A stretch of DNA of 64,000 nt. Origin: Desulfoscipio geothermicus. Lineage in GTDB: Bacteria > Bacillota > Desulfotomaculia > Desulfotomaculales > Desulfallaceae. Below are positions 10,089 through 19,949 of the stretch, piece by piece. The notes beneath the pieces are model-generated. The model was not told the origin of the DNA. It did not search any database and was given only the letters and a program-made list of their open reading frames with translations. Position numbers and translations under genes: made by a program. How positions within the stretch are numbered: the first letter of the stretch is position 1; each line of letters starts with the position of its first letter. The stretch is from NCBI GenBank assembly GCA_016841645.1, contig JAENYS010000003.1, positions 156,986 through 220,985 of the forward strand, written 5' to 3'.

Positions 10089-11705
10089 TTGCCAAGAGTG
10101 GAAATATATGACACAACCTTGCGGGACGGAACCCAGGGAGAGGGTATTTCCTTATCTGCCAAGGATAAAGTTAAAATAGCTCTAAGGCTGGATGAACTGG
10201 GCTTCCATTATATAGAAGGGGGCTGGCCTGGTTCTAATCCAAAAGATTTACGTTTTTTTGAACTGATCAGGGAGCACCAACTGAAAAACGCTCGCATCTG
10301 TGCTTTTGGCAGCACTAGAAAATCCGGTGTGGCCGCCGACCAGGATGAAAATTTGCTGCAAATTGTCCGTTCCAAAGTACCGGTGGCAACTATATTTGGA
10401 AAGACATGGGATTTCCATGTCCTGCATGCATTGCAAACCACCCTGGAAGATAATATTAACATGATTGAAGATTCAGTGGATTATTTGAAAAAGCAAGGTA
10501 TGGAAGTTTTTTATGATGCCGAGCACTTTTTTGACGGCTTTGTCGCCAACCGGGAATATGCCCTGGCCACATTGCAGGCGGCCCAAAGAGGGGGCGCCGC
10601 CCGGATTATTCTTTGCGATACCAATGGCGGCCACCTGCCCAATGAGATTTTTGAAATGGTATCCGCAGTTACTCAGGTTATAGATGTGCCCCTTGGGGTG
10701 CATTGTCACAACGATGGCGAGCTGGCTGTGGCTAACTCAATAGCCGCTGTGCAGGCCGGGGTCATCCAGGTGCAGGGCACCATTAACGGTTATGGCGAGC
10801 GTTGCGGCAATGCCAACCTTTGCTCCATCATACCCAACCTGGCCTTTAAATGCCAGGTGCCCAGCTTACCGGAGGAAAGCCTGGCGGAGCTAACCGAATT
10901 ATCCAGGTTTGTCAGCGAGCTGGCAAACATGCACCCGATGAACAACCAGCCTTATGTGGGGGGCAGTGCCTTTGCCCACAAAGCCGGGGTGCATGTTAAC
11001 GCGTTGTTGAAAAACCCCCAAACCTATGAGCATATTGAACCCGAAAAGGTGGGCAACCGGCGCCGGGTGCTGGTTTCCGAGCTGAGCGGATTAAGCAACC
11101 TAGTATATAAATACCAGGAGTTTGACCTGGGCCTCGGTTTGGATAAAGAGGATAATCGCAAGCTGCTCGACGAGTTAAAGGAACTGGAAAACCAGGGCTA
11201 CCAATTCGAAGGTGCGGAGGGTTCCTTCGAACTGCGCGTGCGTAAGGCCTTCTATGGTTATCAGGAAACGTTCGCCCTGGAAAGTCTTAAAGTGTTAATT
11301 GAAGTGCGTGATGGGACTGTTTATTCCGAGGCTATTATTAAAATAAATGTCAATGGTGAAGTGGTGCATACCGCCGCTGAGGGCAACGGCCCTGTAAATG
11401 CCCTGGATAACGCACTGCGCAAGGCCTTGGAAGGGTTCTACCCGGAAATCTCCGGTTTCCAACTCAACGACTACAAGGTACGTGTACTGGATGAAAAAGA
11501 CGGCACGGGGGCTGTGGTGCGGGTGCTGGTGGAATCCGGAGATGGTCATTGTTCTTGGGGTACGGTGGGGGTGAGTCCCAATATTATCGAAGCCAGTTGT
11601 GAGGCACTGGTGGATAGTATTGCTTATGGATTACTGCGGTTGGAAAACAAAGATGAACTGGATACCAACAAAATAATTACCGGGTTTATACGTGGTAAAT
11701 GCTGA
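10089..11705 (+). CDS. cimA: (R)-citramalate synthase
   Basis: CimA condenses pyruvate and acetyl-CoA to citramalate, the threonine-independent entry to isoleucine. LeuC/LeuD can process citramalate, which fits its place behind the leu genes. The 538-aa product has YDTTLRDGTQGEGISLS at the N-terminus, metal ligands in VHCHNDGELAVANS, and a C-terminal LeuA-type regulatory domain (AEGNGPVNALDNALR). The TTG at 10089 is chosen because GGAG lies six bases before it. An in-frame ATG at 10068 has no ribosome site. The length and the FGSTR/KTWDFHV segments fit the CimA branch better than LeuA. Confidence 0.9.
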   Translation: MPRVEIYDTTLRDGTQGEGISLSAKDKVKIALRLDELGFHYIEGGWPGSNPKDLRFFELIREHQLKNARICAFGSTRKSGVAADQDENLLQIVRSKVPVATIFGKTWDFHVLHALQTTLEDNINMIEDSVDYLKKQGMEVFYDAEHFFDGFVANREYALATLQAAQRGGAARIILCDTNGGHLPNEIFEMVSAVTQVIDVPLGVHCHNDGELAVANSIAAVQAGVIQVQGTINGYGERCGNANLCSIIPNLAFKCQVPSLPEESLAELTELSRFVSELANMHPMNNQPYVGGSAFAHKAGVHVNALLKNPQTYEHIEPEKVGNRRRVLVSELSGLSNLVYKYQEFDLGLGLDKEDNRKLLDELKELENQGYQFEGAEGSFELRVRKAFYGYQETFALESLKVLIEVRDGTVYSEAIIKINVNGEVVHTAAEGNGPVNALDNALRKALEGFYPEISGFQLNDYKVRVLDEKDGTGAVVRVLVESGDGHCSWGTVGVSPNIIEASCEALVDSIAYGLLRLENKDELDTNKIITGFIRGKC

Positions 11706-11723
11706 TAATGAGGGGAATACAAC

Positions 11724-12542
11724 TTGCTGGAAAAGCAAAAATACCGGCAGTTAAAGGATAGTTTGCGGGCGTACAAAAGTTTACTGGTGGCTGTTTCCGG
11801 CGGTGTGGACAGCGCTTTTCTCCTTGGTGCGGCAATTGACGCCCTTGGACCGGAAAACGTGCTGGCGGTCAACTTTCAAGCCCCTTTCCACGAGGAAAGC
11901 GATTTGACAGCGGTGCGAGAACTGGCCACCTGTTTTAACTGCCGGCTGGAGGTCATTTGGGATGACGGATTGCTGGACGACGTTGATTTCTGTGCCAATC
12001 CGCCCAACCGTTGCTACATCTGCAAACATACTATTTTGAAAAAACTAATGGCCCTAGCGGAGCAAAAAGGACTGGCCACAGTCGCCGAAGGCTCCAATGC
12101 CGACGATTTGCTTGATTATCGCCCCGGTATGCAGGCGGTACGGGAATTACATGTGCTTAGTCCCCTGCAAGCCGCCGGGTTAACCAAGCAAGAAATCAGA
12201 CAGCTATCCAGGGATTTGGGGATGTCCACCTGGAACAAGCCCTCTTCGCCCTGCCTGTGCTCACGTATTCCCTACGGCAATCCGATTACCTTTACTAAAT
12301 TGCGACAGATTGAGTTTGGCGAAAAGTTCTTAAAGGAAGCCGGCTTCCTTGAGGTCCGGTTGCGGCACCATGACAATTTGGCCCGGATAGAAATCCCTGT
12401 TGATAAAATGGCCGACCTTTTGAGTTCGCATATATTATCAAGGGTGCAAAGCTATATACGGAAGCTAGGTTTTCAATATGTTACTTTGGATCTGCAAGGT
12501 TTTCGAAGCGGCAGTATAAATGAAGTATTACGGGTTAAATAA
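11724..12542 (+). CDS. larE: LarE-like ATP-dependent sulfur transferase
   Basis: LarE adenylates and thiolates the pyridinium dicarboxylate precursor of the nickel-pincer nucleotide used by lactate racemase-type enzymes. The 272-aa product has the PP-loop SGGVDSAFLLG near residue 25. It has cysteines in CYICK and in PCLCSRIPYG. More than one conserved cysteine near the active site suggests the cluster-bearing LarE type rather than the sacrificial single-cysteine type, though this is inferred from the motif alone. It starts at TTG 11724 behind GAGGGG, 18 nt after cimA. The larC gene follows, which supports the call. Confidence 0.88.
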   Translation: MLEKQKYRQLKDSLRAYKSLLVAVSGGVDSAFLLGAAIDALGPENVLAVNFQAPFHEESDLTAVRELATCFNCRLEVIWDDGLLDDVDFCANPPNRCYICKHTILKKLMALAEQKGLATVAEGSNADDLLDYRPGMQAVRELHVLSPLQAAGLTKQEIRQLSRDLGMSTWNKPSSPCLCSRIPYGNPITFTKLRQIEFGEKFLKEAGFLEVRLRHHDNLARIEIPVDKMADLLSSHILSRVQSYIRKLGFQYVTLDLQGFRSGSINEVLRVK

Positions 12543-12688
12543 ATACTGCAATCATACCTCTGCCCATTTAAAGGTAGTGGTGTGCATTGCTTTTTTTTAA
12601 CCTTTTATCCGCACATTAGCCGGTTGGTTGGTGTGGCTGAAGTTGCTGATATACATGGGTGAAAATTGCTCTAGCGGGAGGGTTTATA

Positions 12689-13885
12689 ATGGCTTATGCT
12701 CATTTTAACTGTAAATATGGTTTTAGTCCCGGGGCTGCCTTAGCCGCATTAATCGAGGCGGGTGCCGATATGAAATTGATCAATAACCGGTTATCGGCAT
12801 TAAAACTAATGCAGGGTCAGTTGAGCTCCTTTACAGGTCGCGATGATAACGGAGTGTTGTATACCGGATTGCATTTACCGCCTACCACCGGTCAAAATTA
12901 CCCTGCTGTTGGGCTTTCCGAAAATATCAGGGCTCGAGGGTTGGACGCCGGTACAGCGGATAAGTTTTCTCAGGTAATAGGGTTGCTTATTGGTTACTAT
13001 AGCGCCGGGTTAGCAACACCATTTTATCTTTCAGACAGGCAAATAGTGGAACTGCTGGGCGTGTTATTGGCTTTGGAATCACTTCAGGCAAAGAAGTTAT
13101 TTGTTTCGCCGCTGCCGCTGGGCGCTGCAGGAGGCAGGCGACCCGGGTATTTAAATGTAATGAAAATACTCAATGGTTTTATCGCTTGTCCTTCGCCATG
13201 TCAGGAAGCCGTTATCACCCCCGAAGGGGCTGCATTGATTAAATGCCTGGCTGAACCTGACAGACAAATGCCTGAGTTTACTGTGCTGGCAGCGGGCTGC
13301 GGGGGAGAGTTGATAGGCGATTGCTTAGCAAGTATAAGTTTTAAAGCACTGGTTAGTGTAGTTATTGGTGAACCGGTCTTGGACGGTGAACCAGCGCGAA
13401 AAACATACGAAAAAGTGCTATTGATGGAAACCGCAATTGATGATATGAACCCGGAGTTTTTCCCCTACCTTGTGGCTAGGCTATTAGAGGCCGGGGCATT
13501 GGATGCTTATTTGAAATCCATAATCATGAAGAAGGGGCGTCCCGGGGTCTTGCTTTCAGTCTTGGCCAGGGAAGATAGGCAGGATGCTTTATTGCAAGTA
13601 ATTTTTTCAGAAACATCTACCTTGGGTGTGCGCTTTAGGAGCGAGCAACGCACGTGTTTGCACCGGGAGCTTGTTGCTGTGCAAACTAACTACGGTGTGG
13701 TCCAGGTCAAAATAGCCCTAAATGAACCGGGGGGGCAGCCATTGAGATATGCCCCGGAGTTTGAAGACTGCTTGGCCAGGGCACGGGAGCACAGCGTGCC
13801 GGTGCAAAATGTATACCGGGCAGCAATGCTGGCAGCGGAGAATCTGAAAAACATAAGAACACTAAAACGTGGAATAGATAAATAA
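12689..13885 (+). CDS. larC: LarC-like nickel insertion protein, atypical N-terminus
   Basis: LarC inserts nickel into the pincer cofactor in a CTP-dependent way. ATG 12689 follows a GGGAGGG site. A GTG 30 bases upstream is open but lacks one. The 398-aa product carries the family core METAIDDMNPEFFPYL, then EAGALDAY and IIMKKGRPG. The N-terminal motif, normally similar to D/CFSGISGDM, reads NCKYGFSPGA here and so lacks the expected aspartate. The ORF is continuous, unlike the split larC1/larC2 of lactobacilli. No larB or larA is visible, so the client enzyme is unknown. Confidence 0.8.
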   Translation: MAYAHFNCKYGFSPGAALAALIEAGADMKLINNRLSALKLMQGQLSSFTGRDDNGVLYTGLHLPPTTGQNYPAVGLSENIRARGLDAGTADKFSQVIGLLIGYYSAGLATPFYLSDRQIVELLGVLLALESLQAKKLFVSPLPLGAAGGRRPGYLNVMKILNGFIACPSPCQEAVITPEGAALIKCLAEPDRQMPEFTVLAAGCGGELIGDCLASISFKALVSVVIGEPVLDGEPARKTYEKVLLMETAIDDMNPEFFPYLVARLLEAGALDAYLKSIIMKKGRPGVLLSVLAREDRQDALLQVIFSETSTLGVRFRSEQRTCLHRELVAVQTNYGVVQVKIALNEPGGQPLRYAPEFEDCLARAREHSVPVQNVYRAAMLAAENLKNIRTLKRGIDK

Positions 13886-13959
13886 AATTATATATGCGTT
13901 ATTATCATAGGCCATGTGTTAAAATATTTATGCAAGTGGATTAATACGGGGGCAAGAGC

Positions 13960-14796
13960 ATGGAATACCTCAGGGGGCTAAAAGAGAACCTAAATTTGAA
14001 TTTAGACCTATTCAATATTTTTAGCATTATCGATATTTTAATTGTGGCCTTTGTTTTGTACCGGCTGATTATGCTTATCCGGGGCACCCGGGCAGTACAG
14101 TTAATCAAAGGTTTGGCGGTGCTGCTGATAGCCACTGCGGTGAGCAGTCTGCTTAATTTAAATACCGTGCATTGGCTGCTCAGGCAGGCTATGACGGCCT
14201 TAGTGGTGGCGCTACCCATCGTGTTTCAACCGGAACTGCGCCGAGCCCTGGAAAAACTGGGCGGCGGTGATTTCTTTGTTCGCCCACTGACCCAGATGGC
14301 CGAGGACGACCGGAGCGCCTTAATTAATGAGGTGGTTCGGGCTGCCCAAAATATGTCCGATGCCCGGATTGGAGCGCTAATTGTGTTGGAACGTGTTACA
14401 GGCCTACAAGAATTTATAGACACCGGCGTCAAGGTTGACGGTATTGTATCAGCTGAACTGCTGATGAATATTTTTATTAACAAGTCACCGCTGCATGACG
14501 GAGCTGCTATTATTAGGGGAGACAGGCTAATTGCCGCGGCCTGCGTGTTGCCGTTATCTGAAAGCAGGAATTTAAACAGGGAGCTGGGCACCAGACACCG
14601 GGCCGCCGTGGGTTTGACGGAGCAATCGGATGCTCTGGCGGTGGTGGTATCCGAAGAGACGGGCAATGTGTCTTTGGCCTTGGAAGGAGTCCTTTACCGG
14701 CGTTTAAATGAAGCGGAATTACATGAACTGCTGGTTAAGTTTTTAAAGCCTAACACCACACGCAGTGCTCTATCCTTATTCTGGCAGAGGAGGTGA
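13960..14796 (+). CDS. cdaA: Diadenylate cyclase CdaA
   Basis: CdaA makes c-di-AMP from two ATP at the membrane and controls osmolyte and cell-wall homeostasis. The 278-aa protein has about three N-terminal membrane helices (FSIIDILIVAFVLYRLIML, LIKGLAVLLIATAVSSLL and ALVVALPIVF). The DisA_N catalytic domain follows, with both hallmark motifs: LHDGAAII and GTRHRAAVG. A GGGGGC site lies upstream of ATG 13960. It overlaps the region before ybbR, and glmM and glmS follow, the classic Firmicute arrangement. Confidence 0.97.
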   Translation: MEYLRGLKENLNLNLDLFNIFSIIDILIVAFVLYRLIMLIRGTRAVQLIKGLAVLLIATAVSSLLNLNTVHWLLRQAMTALVVALPIVFQPELRRALEKLGGGDFFVRPLTQMAEDDRSALINEVVRAAQNMSDARIGALIVLERVTGLQEFIDTGVKVDGIVSAELLMNIFINKSPLHDGAAIIRGDRLIAAACVLPLSESRNLNRELGTRHRAAVGLTEQSDALAVVVSEETGNVSLALEGVLYRRLNEAELHELLVKFLKPNTTRSALSLFWQRR

Positions 14797-14803
14797 TATC
14801 CTC

Positions 14804-15769
14804 ATGACGTTCCGCTGGCGTGATAATTCCATTAAAATATTGGCTTTTTTTATGGCTGTGCTGCTTTGGGTATATGTGACCAACGAGCAAAATCCGATAA
14901 TCAGCCGTACCTACCAGATCCCCCTGGTGGTGCAGGGACAATCGGAAGGTTATGTGGCCAATGGGTTGCCGGAAAAAGTGAACATTAGGGTAAAAAGCCC
15001 CAGAAATATTGGTGCTGCCTTGGGAGTGGGCGATTTTAACGCGAAGGTCAATCTTTTAGGTATTACGGAGGGTAATCAGCAACTGCCCGTACTGGTTACT
15101 GCGCCACCGGGCGTTGAGGTGCTGCAAGTTATACCTCAGGTGGTAGAAGTTCTAGTGGATAGAATAACACAAAAAAATGTGCCGGTTACGCTTAACATAA
15201 AGGGGGAAGTTGCGCAAAGCTATCTGAGGGGAGAGCCAGTATTAAAACCGTCGGTAGTAACCCTGTACGGGCCAAGTAAACTGTTGGCAGAAATAAATAA
15301 ATTAGGTGTGTCGGTGGATGTATCCGAAGCTCAAGACACCTTGGTAAGGAATGTGGCTGTGCAAACCGGTGTTAAAGGCATTACAGCAAGCCCCGGCCGG
15401 GTTTTGGTGACCGTGCCGGTAACATCACTGCCTTCAGGAGACTTACCGGTGAATATCAATCTTACCGGTAAACCGGCAGAAGGATATCAGGTAGGCCAGA
15501 TATTGGTGGAGCCTGCTTATGTACAGGTGACCGCGCCACAGCAAGTAATTGACAATCTTGCCGCTGTATACTCATTAAAAGTAGATATCTCCGGCGTTAC
15601 TGAAGATGTGGAACGAGAAGTTGTGCTTGTATTGCCTGACGGAGCCACATCGGTACAGCCTGATCGTGTGCATATTACAGTGAGCATTGAGCCGTTGGAA
15701 GAAGAACCACTTCCGGTTCCGGCAGAAGAAGCTGGGGAAGAGAATAGCGAAAATACAAATGAACAGTAA
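14804..15769 (+). CDS. cdaR: YbbR-domain CdaA regulator (CdaR)
   Basis: CdaR is an extracytoplasmic protein that modulates CdaA. An open frame extends back into cdaA, but ATG 14804 sits right behind GAGGAGGTGAT and gives the expected N-terminal anchor (IKILAFFMAVLLWVYVTN). About three or four YbbR repeats follow, each with the VxVxxP/LPVNINL pattern. The C-terminus is acidic (EPLEEEPLPVPAEEAGEENSE). The length is 321 aa. Confidence 0.93.
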   Translation: MTFRWRDNSIKILAFFMAVLLWVYVTNEQNPIISRTYQIPLVVQGQSEGYVANGLPEKVNIRVKSPRNIGAALGVGDFNAKVNLLGITEGNQQLPVLVTAPPGVEVLQVIPQVVEVLVDRITQKNVPVTLNIKGEVAQSYLRGEPVLKPSVVTLYGPSKLLAEINKLGVSVDVSEAQDTLVRNVAVQTGVKGITASPGRVLVTVPVTSLPSGDLPVNINLTGKPAEGYQVGQILVEPAYVQVTAPQQVIDNLAAVYSLKVDISGVTEDVEREVVLVLPDGATSVQPDRVHITVSIEPLEEEPLPVPAEEAGEENSENTNEQ

Positions 15770-15872
15770 AAAATGCCCTCTTGTTTGTTATAAGATACTA
15801 TTGAACGGCAGCGGCTGTTAGGCATATTATAAAGCAAGAAAAGTAAATATTTTGTATTCATTTTTCCCTAAA

Positions 15873-15902
15873 TTGACACATTGGCAACGTAAAAGTTATA
15901 AT
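15873..15902 (+). promoter_or_regulatory. Sigma-A type promoter for glmM
   Basis: TTGACA (15873-15878), an 18-bp spacer, and TATAAT (15897-15902) match both consensus boxes. It leaves a leader of about 110 nt before the glmM ATG, so glmM can be transcribed independently of cdaA-ybbR. Confidence 0.75.
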
Positions 15903-16018
15903 TATTTATTATTGCTTGTTAAATGATAAATATCTGGTAACTTGAGTACATCGATATTATACAAACAAGCTAAGGTCTTTAAATTAATGTTTTACCGCTT
16001 CAGGAGGTAGTTGTATTA

Positions 16019-17353
16019 ATGACACGGTTATTTGGTACAGATGGGGTGCGCGGCATTGCCAATAAGGATCTCACCCCTGAGCTTGCTTATAAGCTGGGCC
16101 GGGCCGGTGCATATGTGCTGGCGAAAGACCACGGGCCGGAGCGGCTGGTGGTAGGCCGGGACACCCGGGTATCCGGAGATATGCTGGAAGCCGCCTTGTC
16201 CGCCGGTATCTGCTCCACCGGGGTGGATGTGTTATCAGTGGGGGTTATCCCTACACCTGCCATAGCATTTTTGACCAAGGAACTTAACGTTGCCGGGGGC
16301 GTGGTGATATCAGCCTCGCACAACCCTGTGGAGGATAATGGCATTAAATTCTTCGGTCCCAGTGGCTATAAACTGACCGACGATAAAGAAGATCAAATTG
16401 AGAAACTACTGCTGGGTAGCGATGTCGAATTACCCTCGCCGGTAGGGGCCGGCGTGGGGCGGATGCAAAGGGTGGCGGATGCCGATGACCGTTATATTGC
16501 GTTCCTTAAAGGAACCATTCCCGGCGATTTTAACGGTCTTAAAATAGTAGTGGACTGTGCCAACGGCGCTGCATACCGGGTGGCCCCCCGGGTCTTGGAA
16601 GAATTGGGTGCCGAGGTAATATCTATTTTTAACACTCCTGACGGGGTGAATATCAACGCCGGGTGCGGCTCTACCCAGCCGGAAAATCTTCGGGATGCGG
16701 TGGTGCAGTATGGTGCGGATTTGGGCTTGGCCCACGATGGGGACGCCGACCGTTTGATTGCCGTGGATCACCGGGGCAATCTGGTGGATGGCGACCAGAT
16801 TATGGTGATTTGCTCCCGACACTTAAAAGCACAAAACCGCCTGCCTAATAACACCGTTGTAGTTACGGTAATGAGCAATCTTGGTTTGCACCTGGCCATG
16901 CGGGAAGCAGACATTGAGGTACTGCAGACCAATGTGGGGGATCGTTACGTGCTGGAGGAACTGCTGCATAGCGGGGCAGTTTTCGGCGGTGAACAATCAG
17001 GGCATATATTATTTTTGGAACACAGCACCACGGGTGACGGGCTGCTTACAGCGCTTCAATTGCTGGCGGTGGTGAAATCCACCGGGCGCAGCCTGGCCGA
17101 GCTGGCCGGGCAAATGGAACGCTTACCCCAAATATTGAAAAATGTTCAAGTGGCGGATAAACATCAGGTAATGACCAGCCCGGTGTTGGAGCGGAACATT
17201 GCGGAAATGGAAAAGCGCCTGGCCGGTCAGGGCCGGATACTGGTGCGCCCCTCGGGCACCGAGTCGCTGGTGCGGGTAATGGCGGAAGGCCGGGATATGG
17301 AGCAACTGCGCGACGTTGTGGATGAATTGGTTAATGTAGTAAAAGGGCTTTAA
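16019..17353 (+). CDS. glmM: Phosphoglucosamine mutase
   Basis: GlmM converts glucosamine-6-phosphate to glucosamine-1-phosphate for UDP-GlcNAc synthesis. The 444-aa protein has the phosphohexomutase domains in order: [12 protein letters not shown], the phosphoserine loop [14 protein letters not shown], the metal loop DGDADR, the sugar-binding GGEQSGH, and the C-terminal phosphate-binding [24 protein letters not shown] site precedes the ATG. Its coupling with cdaA and cdaR upstream and glmS downstream links c-di-AMP to cell-wall precursor supply. Confidence 0.98.
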   Translation: MTRLFGTDGVRGIANKDLTPELAYKLGRAGAYVLAKDHGPERLVVGRDTRVSGDMLEAALSAGICSTGVDVLSVGVIPTPAIAFLTKELNVAGGVVISASHNPVEDNGIKFFGPSGYKLTDDKEDQIEKLLLGSDVELPSPVGAGVGRMQRVADADDRYIAFLKGTIPGDFNGLKIVVDCANGAAYRVAPRVLEELGAEVISIFNTPDGVNINAGCGSTQPENLRDAVVQYGADLGLAHDGDADRLIAVDHRGNLVDGDQIMVICSRHLKAQNRLPNNTVVVTVMSNLGLHLAMREADIEVLQTNVGDRYVLEELLHSGAVFGGEQSGHILFLEHSTTGDGLLTALQLLAVVKSTGRSLAELAGQMERLPQILKNVQVADKHQVMTSPVLERNIAEMEKRLAGQGRILVRPSGTESLVRVMAEGRDMEQLRDVVDELVNVVKGL

Positions 17354-17424
17354 CATTGATTTGTCATGTGGGTGGTGATTTATTAAACTACTATAGCTAG
17401 GGTGCGTGTAAATGTTTCATTGAA

Positions 17425-17599
17425 TAAAATAGTAGCAAGCGCCAGAACCCGGTTCGTCCGGGTTGACGAGGAGGGAGTTATCGAAATTTCGGCGGGTGCT
17501 CCCCGGTTTGGTCACGACCGTCAAAGGTACTACAAAACTTGCAGGCAACTGCGGGGACAAAGGTGCCGGGTGACCGGGCAAAGGCATAAATACCGACAA
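17425..17599 (+). ncRNA. glmS ribozyme / riboswitch
   Basis: This metabolite-activated ribozyme cleaves its own transcript when glucosamine-6-phosphate is bound and so lowers GlmS. The core matches the family: AAGCGCCAGAAC with the cleavage site predicted between 17438 and 17439, then TTGACGAGGAGGGAGTTATC, TCGAAATTTCGGCGGGTGC and TCCCCGG. The 3' domain (17518-17599) shows paired segments around CTTGCAGGCAACTGCGGGG and the typical GGGGACAAAGG-type joiner. The glmS start lies about 105 nt beyond, and a terminator intervenes. Confidence 0.95.
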
Positions 17600-17642
17600 A
17601 GCCGTCAGGAAAGTATGTTCTTTTGACGGCTGTTTTTTTTTA
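17600..17642 (+). terminator. Intrinsic terminator between glmS ribozyme and glmS
   Basis: AGCCGTCA (17600-17607) pairs with TGACGGCT (17624-17631), followed by TGTTTTTTTTTT. It is in glmS orientation, 3' of the ribozyme and about 60 nt before the glmS ATG, so transcripts reaching glmS must read through it or start after it. Confidence 0.8.
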
Positions 17643-17705
17643 ATTATTCTCATGTCCTGATAAACAGTTAATTTAAGAATAAACGGGTAAAACGGAGGTA
17701 AATAC

Positions 17706-19535
17706 ATGTGCGGCATTGTAGGATATATTGGCAGCCGTCAGGCGGCATCTATATTGCTGGATGGATTACAGAAGCTGGAGTACCGCGGTTATGATTCAGC
17801 AGGTATAGCTGTAATTCAGGATAACGCCATAGAATTGCAAAAGAAAAAAGGCAAAATTATTGAACTGCAGACGCAAATAAGTGATTGCTTGCCCACGTCC
17901 AACGTCGGCATCGGGCACACCCGCTGGGCTACCCACGGACGGCCCAGCGATGCCAACTCACACCCTCACCTGGACTGCTCCGGGCGGTTTGCAGTGGTAC
18001 ACAATGGTATCATAGAAAACTATCTTACCCTGCGGGAGTGGCTAATTTCCCAGGGGCATGTATTTCGTTCGGAAACGGATACCGAGGTGCTGCCGCACTT
18101 GTTTGAAGAATTTTATATGGGTGATCTGGTGGAAACTATGCAGCGGGTGCTAAAGAAATTGGATGGCTCATACGCTATGGTCGTGTTATCTCTGGACGAA
18201 CCTAATCAACTGGTGGCCGCCCGCCACGACAGCCCGCTGGTGGTGGGTCTGGGTGACGGGGAAAACTTTTTGGCCTCCGATATACCGGCTCTGCTGGCCC
18301 ACACCCGGCAGACGTATATACTTGAGGACGGGGAAATAGCCGTGCTTACCCGGGATCGGGTGCAGGTACTGGACCGGACCGGGCAACCGGTTGATAAGCA
18401 AGTATTCACTGTCAAATGGGAGGCAAAACAAGCTGAAAAGGACGGCTACGCCCACTTTATGCTCAAGGAAATTCACGAACAGCCACGGGCGCTCAAAGAT
18501 ACCCTGAGCGGGCGTATTGCTACTGATGGCAATGGTGTTACGCTAAAGGAAATAAACATTCCGGAAGAACAGCTTTTGGAAATCAATAAAATTTTTATTA
18601 CAGCCTGTGGTACGGCCTATCATGCCGGTATGGTGGGTAAACACATCATTGAATCTCTGGCCCGTATTCCAGTTGAAGTAGATATTGCTTCGGAATTTCG
18701 CTACCGTAACCCGCTGCTGGACCGGCATTCCTTGGTGATTGTGGTCAGCCAAAGTGGCGAAACCGCCGACACGCTGGCGGCGCTGCGGGAAGCCAAGCAC
18801 AAAGGAGCCCGGGTGCTTGCGGTTACCAATGTGGTAGATAGCTCCGTAGCCCGGGAGTCCGATGATGTGCTATACACCTGGGCCGGCCCGGAAATTGCCG
18901 TGGCTTCCACTAAGGCTTACACTACCCAGCTGGTATCAATGTATCTCATTGGGCTGTACCTGGCCCAGCGACGGGGTACATTAACACCGGGAGTAATGAA
19001 CCAAATTGTTACCGGTCTACGCAAGTTACCCGACAAAGTAAGCGCTATATTAGAAAACGGTAAAGACATTGAATCATTTGTCCGGCAATACAGCAAATGT
19101 TCAAACGTTTTCTTTATTGGCAGGGGCCTTGATCACGCCGTGGCTTTGGAAGGATCATTAAAACTTAAGGAAATATCGTACATCCATGCCGAGGCCTATG
19201 CCGCCGGCGAGCTTAAACACGGCACCCTGGCGCTTATTGTCGAGGATGTACTCGTTATTGCTCTGAACACTCAAGAGACACTATTCGAAAAAATGCTTAG
19301 CAATATAAAAGAGGTCAAGGCCAGAGATGCCTCAGTGCTGGCTGTGGCCATGCGTGGTCTTGAAGAAGTGGCCAAGGAAGCTGACCATGTCATGTATATT
19401 CCCCGTACCCACCAAGTACTTGCTCCGGTGCTGGCAGTAATCCCGCTGCAGTTGTTGGCCTACCATATGGCCGTGGCCCGGGACTGCGATGTTGACCAGC
19501 CCAGAAATTTGGCGAAAAGTGTAACGGTGGAGTAG
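17706..19535 (+). CDS. glmS: Glutamine-fructose-6-phosphate aminotransferase
   Basis: GlmS makes glucosamine-6-phosphate from fructose-6-phosphate and glutamine. The 609-aa protein begins MCGIVGYIG, so the catalytic cysteine becomes N-terminal after Met removal. The class II glutaminase domain has GHTRWATHG and HNGIIENY. Two SIS domains follow (ACGTAYHAGMVGKH, VSQSGETADTLAALREAK and ELKHGTLALI), and the C-terminus ends NLAKSVTVE as in the family. The ribosome site is ACGGAGGT. Confidence 0.98.
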   Translation: MCGIVGYIGSRQAASILLDGLQKLEYRGYDSAGIAVIQDNAIELQKKKGKIIELQTQISDCLPTSNVGIGHTRWATHGRPSDANSHPHLDCSGRFAVVHNGIIENYLTLREWLISQGHVFRSETDTEVLPHLFEEFYMGDLVETMQRVLKKLDGSYAMVVLSLDEPNQLVAARHDSPLVVGLGDGENFLASDIPALLAHTRQTYILEDGEIAVLTRDRVQVLDRTGQPVDKQVFTVKWEAKQAEKDGYAHFMLKEIHEQPRALKDTLSGRIATDGNGVTLKEINIPEEQLLEINKIFITACGTAYHAGMVGKHIIESLARIPVEVDIASEFRYRNPLLDRHSLVIVVSQSGETADTLAALREAKHKGARVLAVTNVVDSSVARESDDVLYTWAGPEIAVASTKAYTTQLVSMYLIGLYLAQRRGTLTPGVMNQIVTGLRKLPDKVSAILENGKDIESFVRQYSKCSNVFFIGRGLDHAVALEGSLKLKEISYIHAEAYAAGELKHGTLALIVEDVLVIALNTQETLFEKMLSNIKEVKARDASVLAVAMRGLEEVAKEADHVMYIPRTHQVLAPVLAVIPLQLLAYHMAVARDCDVDQPRNLAKSVTVE

Positions 19536-19669
19536 GGGATTAACATATGAAAATATAGTTAGTTGTTGGTTTTCAAAAAGTTTAAGAATTTCTATAAAGC
19601 GTTATTTGCTGGTTCTGGTAAAATAAAGAGATTGTTTGTAAATATATGCTAAGCTAAAATGTCTAAACC

Positions 19670-19720
19670 AGACCCAAAGGTTACTCACTTGTTATATAGA
19701 GTAACTTTTGGGTCTCATTT
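19670..19720 (+). terminator. Terminator after glmS
   Basis: AGACCCAAAGGTTACTC (19670-19686) pairs with GAGTAACTTTTGGGTCT (19699-19715) with one G-T wobble. A T-rich tail follows. It closes the glm operon. Confidence 0.8.
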
Positions 19721-19949
19721 AAATGTTTTTAGATACACCATAAATAAATTGCGGTGCTAGTATAGTGTAAATTATGTAGGGTACCGCACATTTTAACGAA
19801 AATATACGCTAAGACAAATATTACCAGATAATCAGCTGGTTTCTTTACTCTAAGACAGATTATACCAAAAATATGCAGTACCATTTAGGTAAACTACCCA
19901 TTACATAAGCTTCGAGAGCAACTCCTGGGGGTGCTCGCTCCTTTATACA

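Noticed and set aside
17402..17626. 74-codon plus-strand ORF
   Set aside because: Lies entirely on the glmS ribozyme and terminator; codons follow the RNA structure, not a protein.
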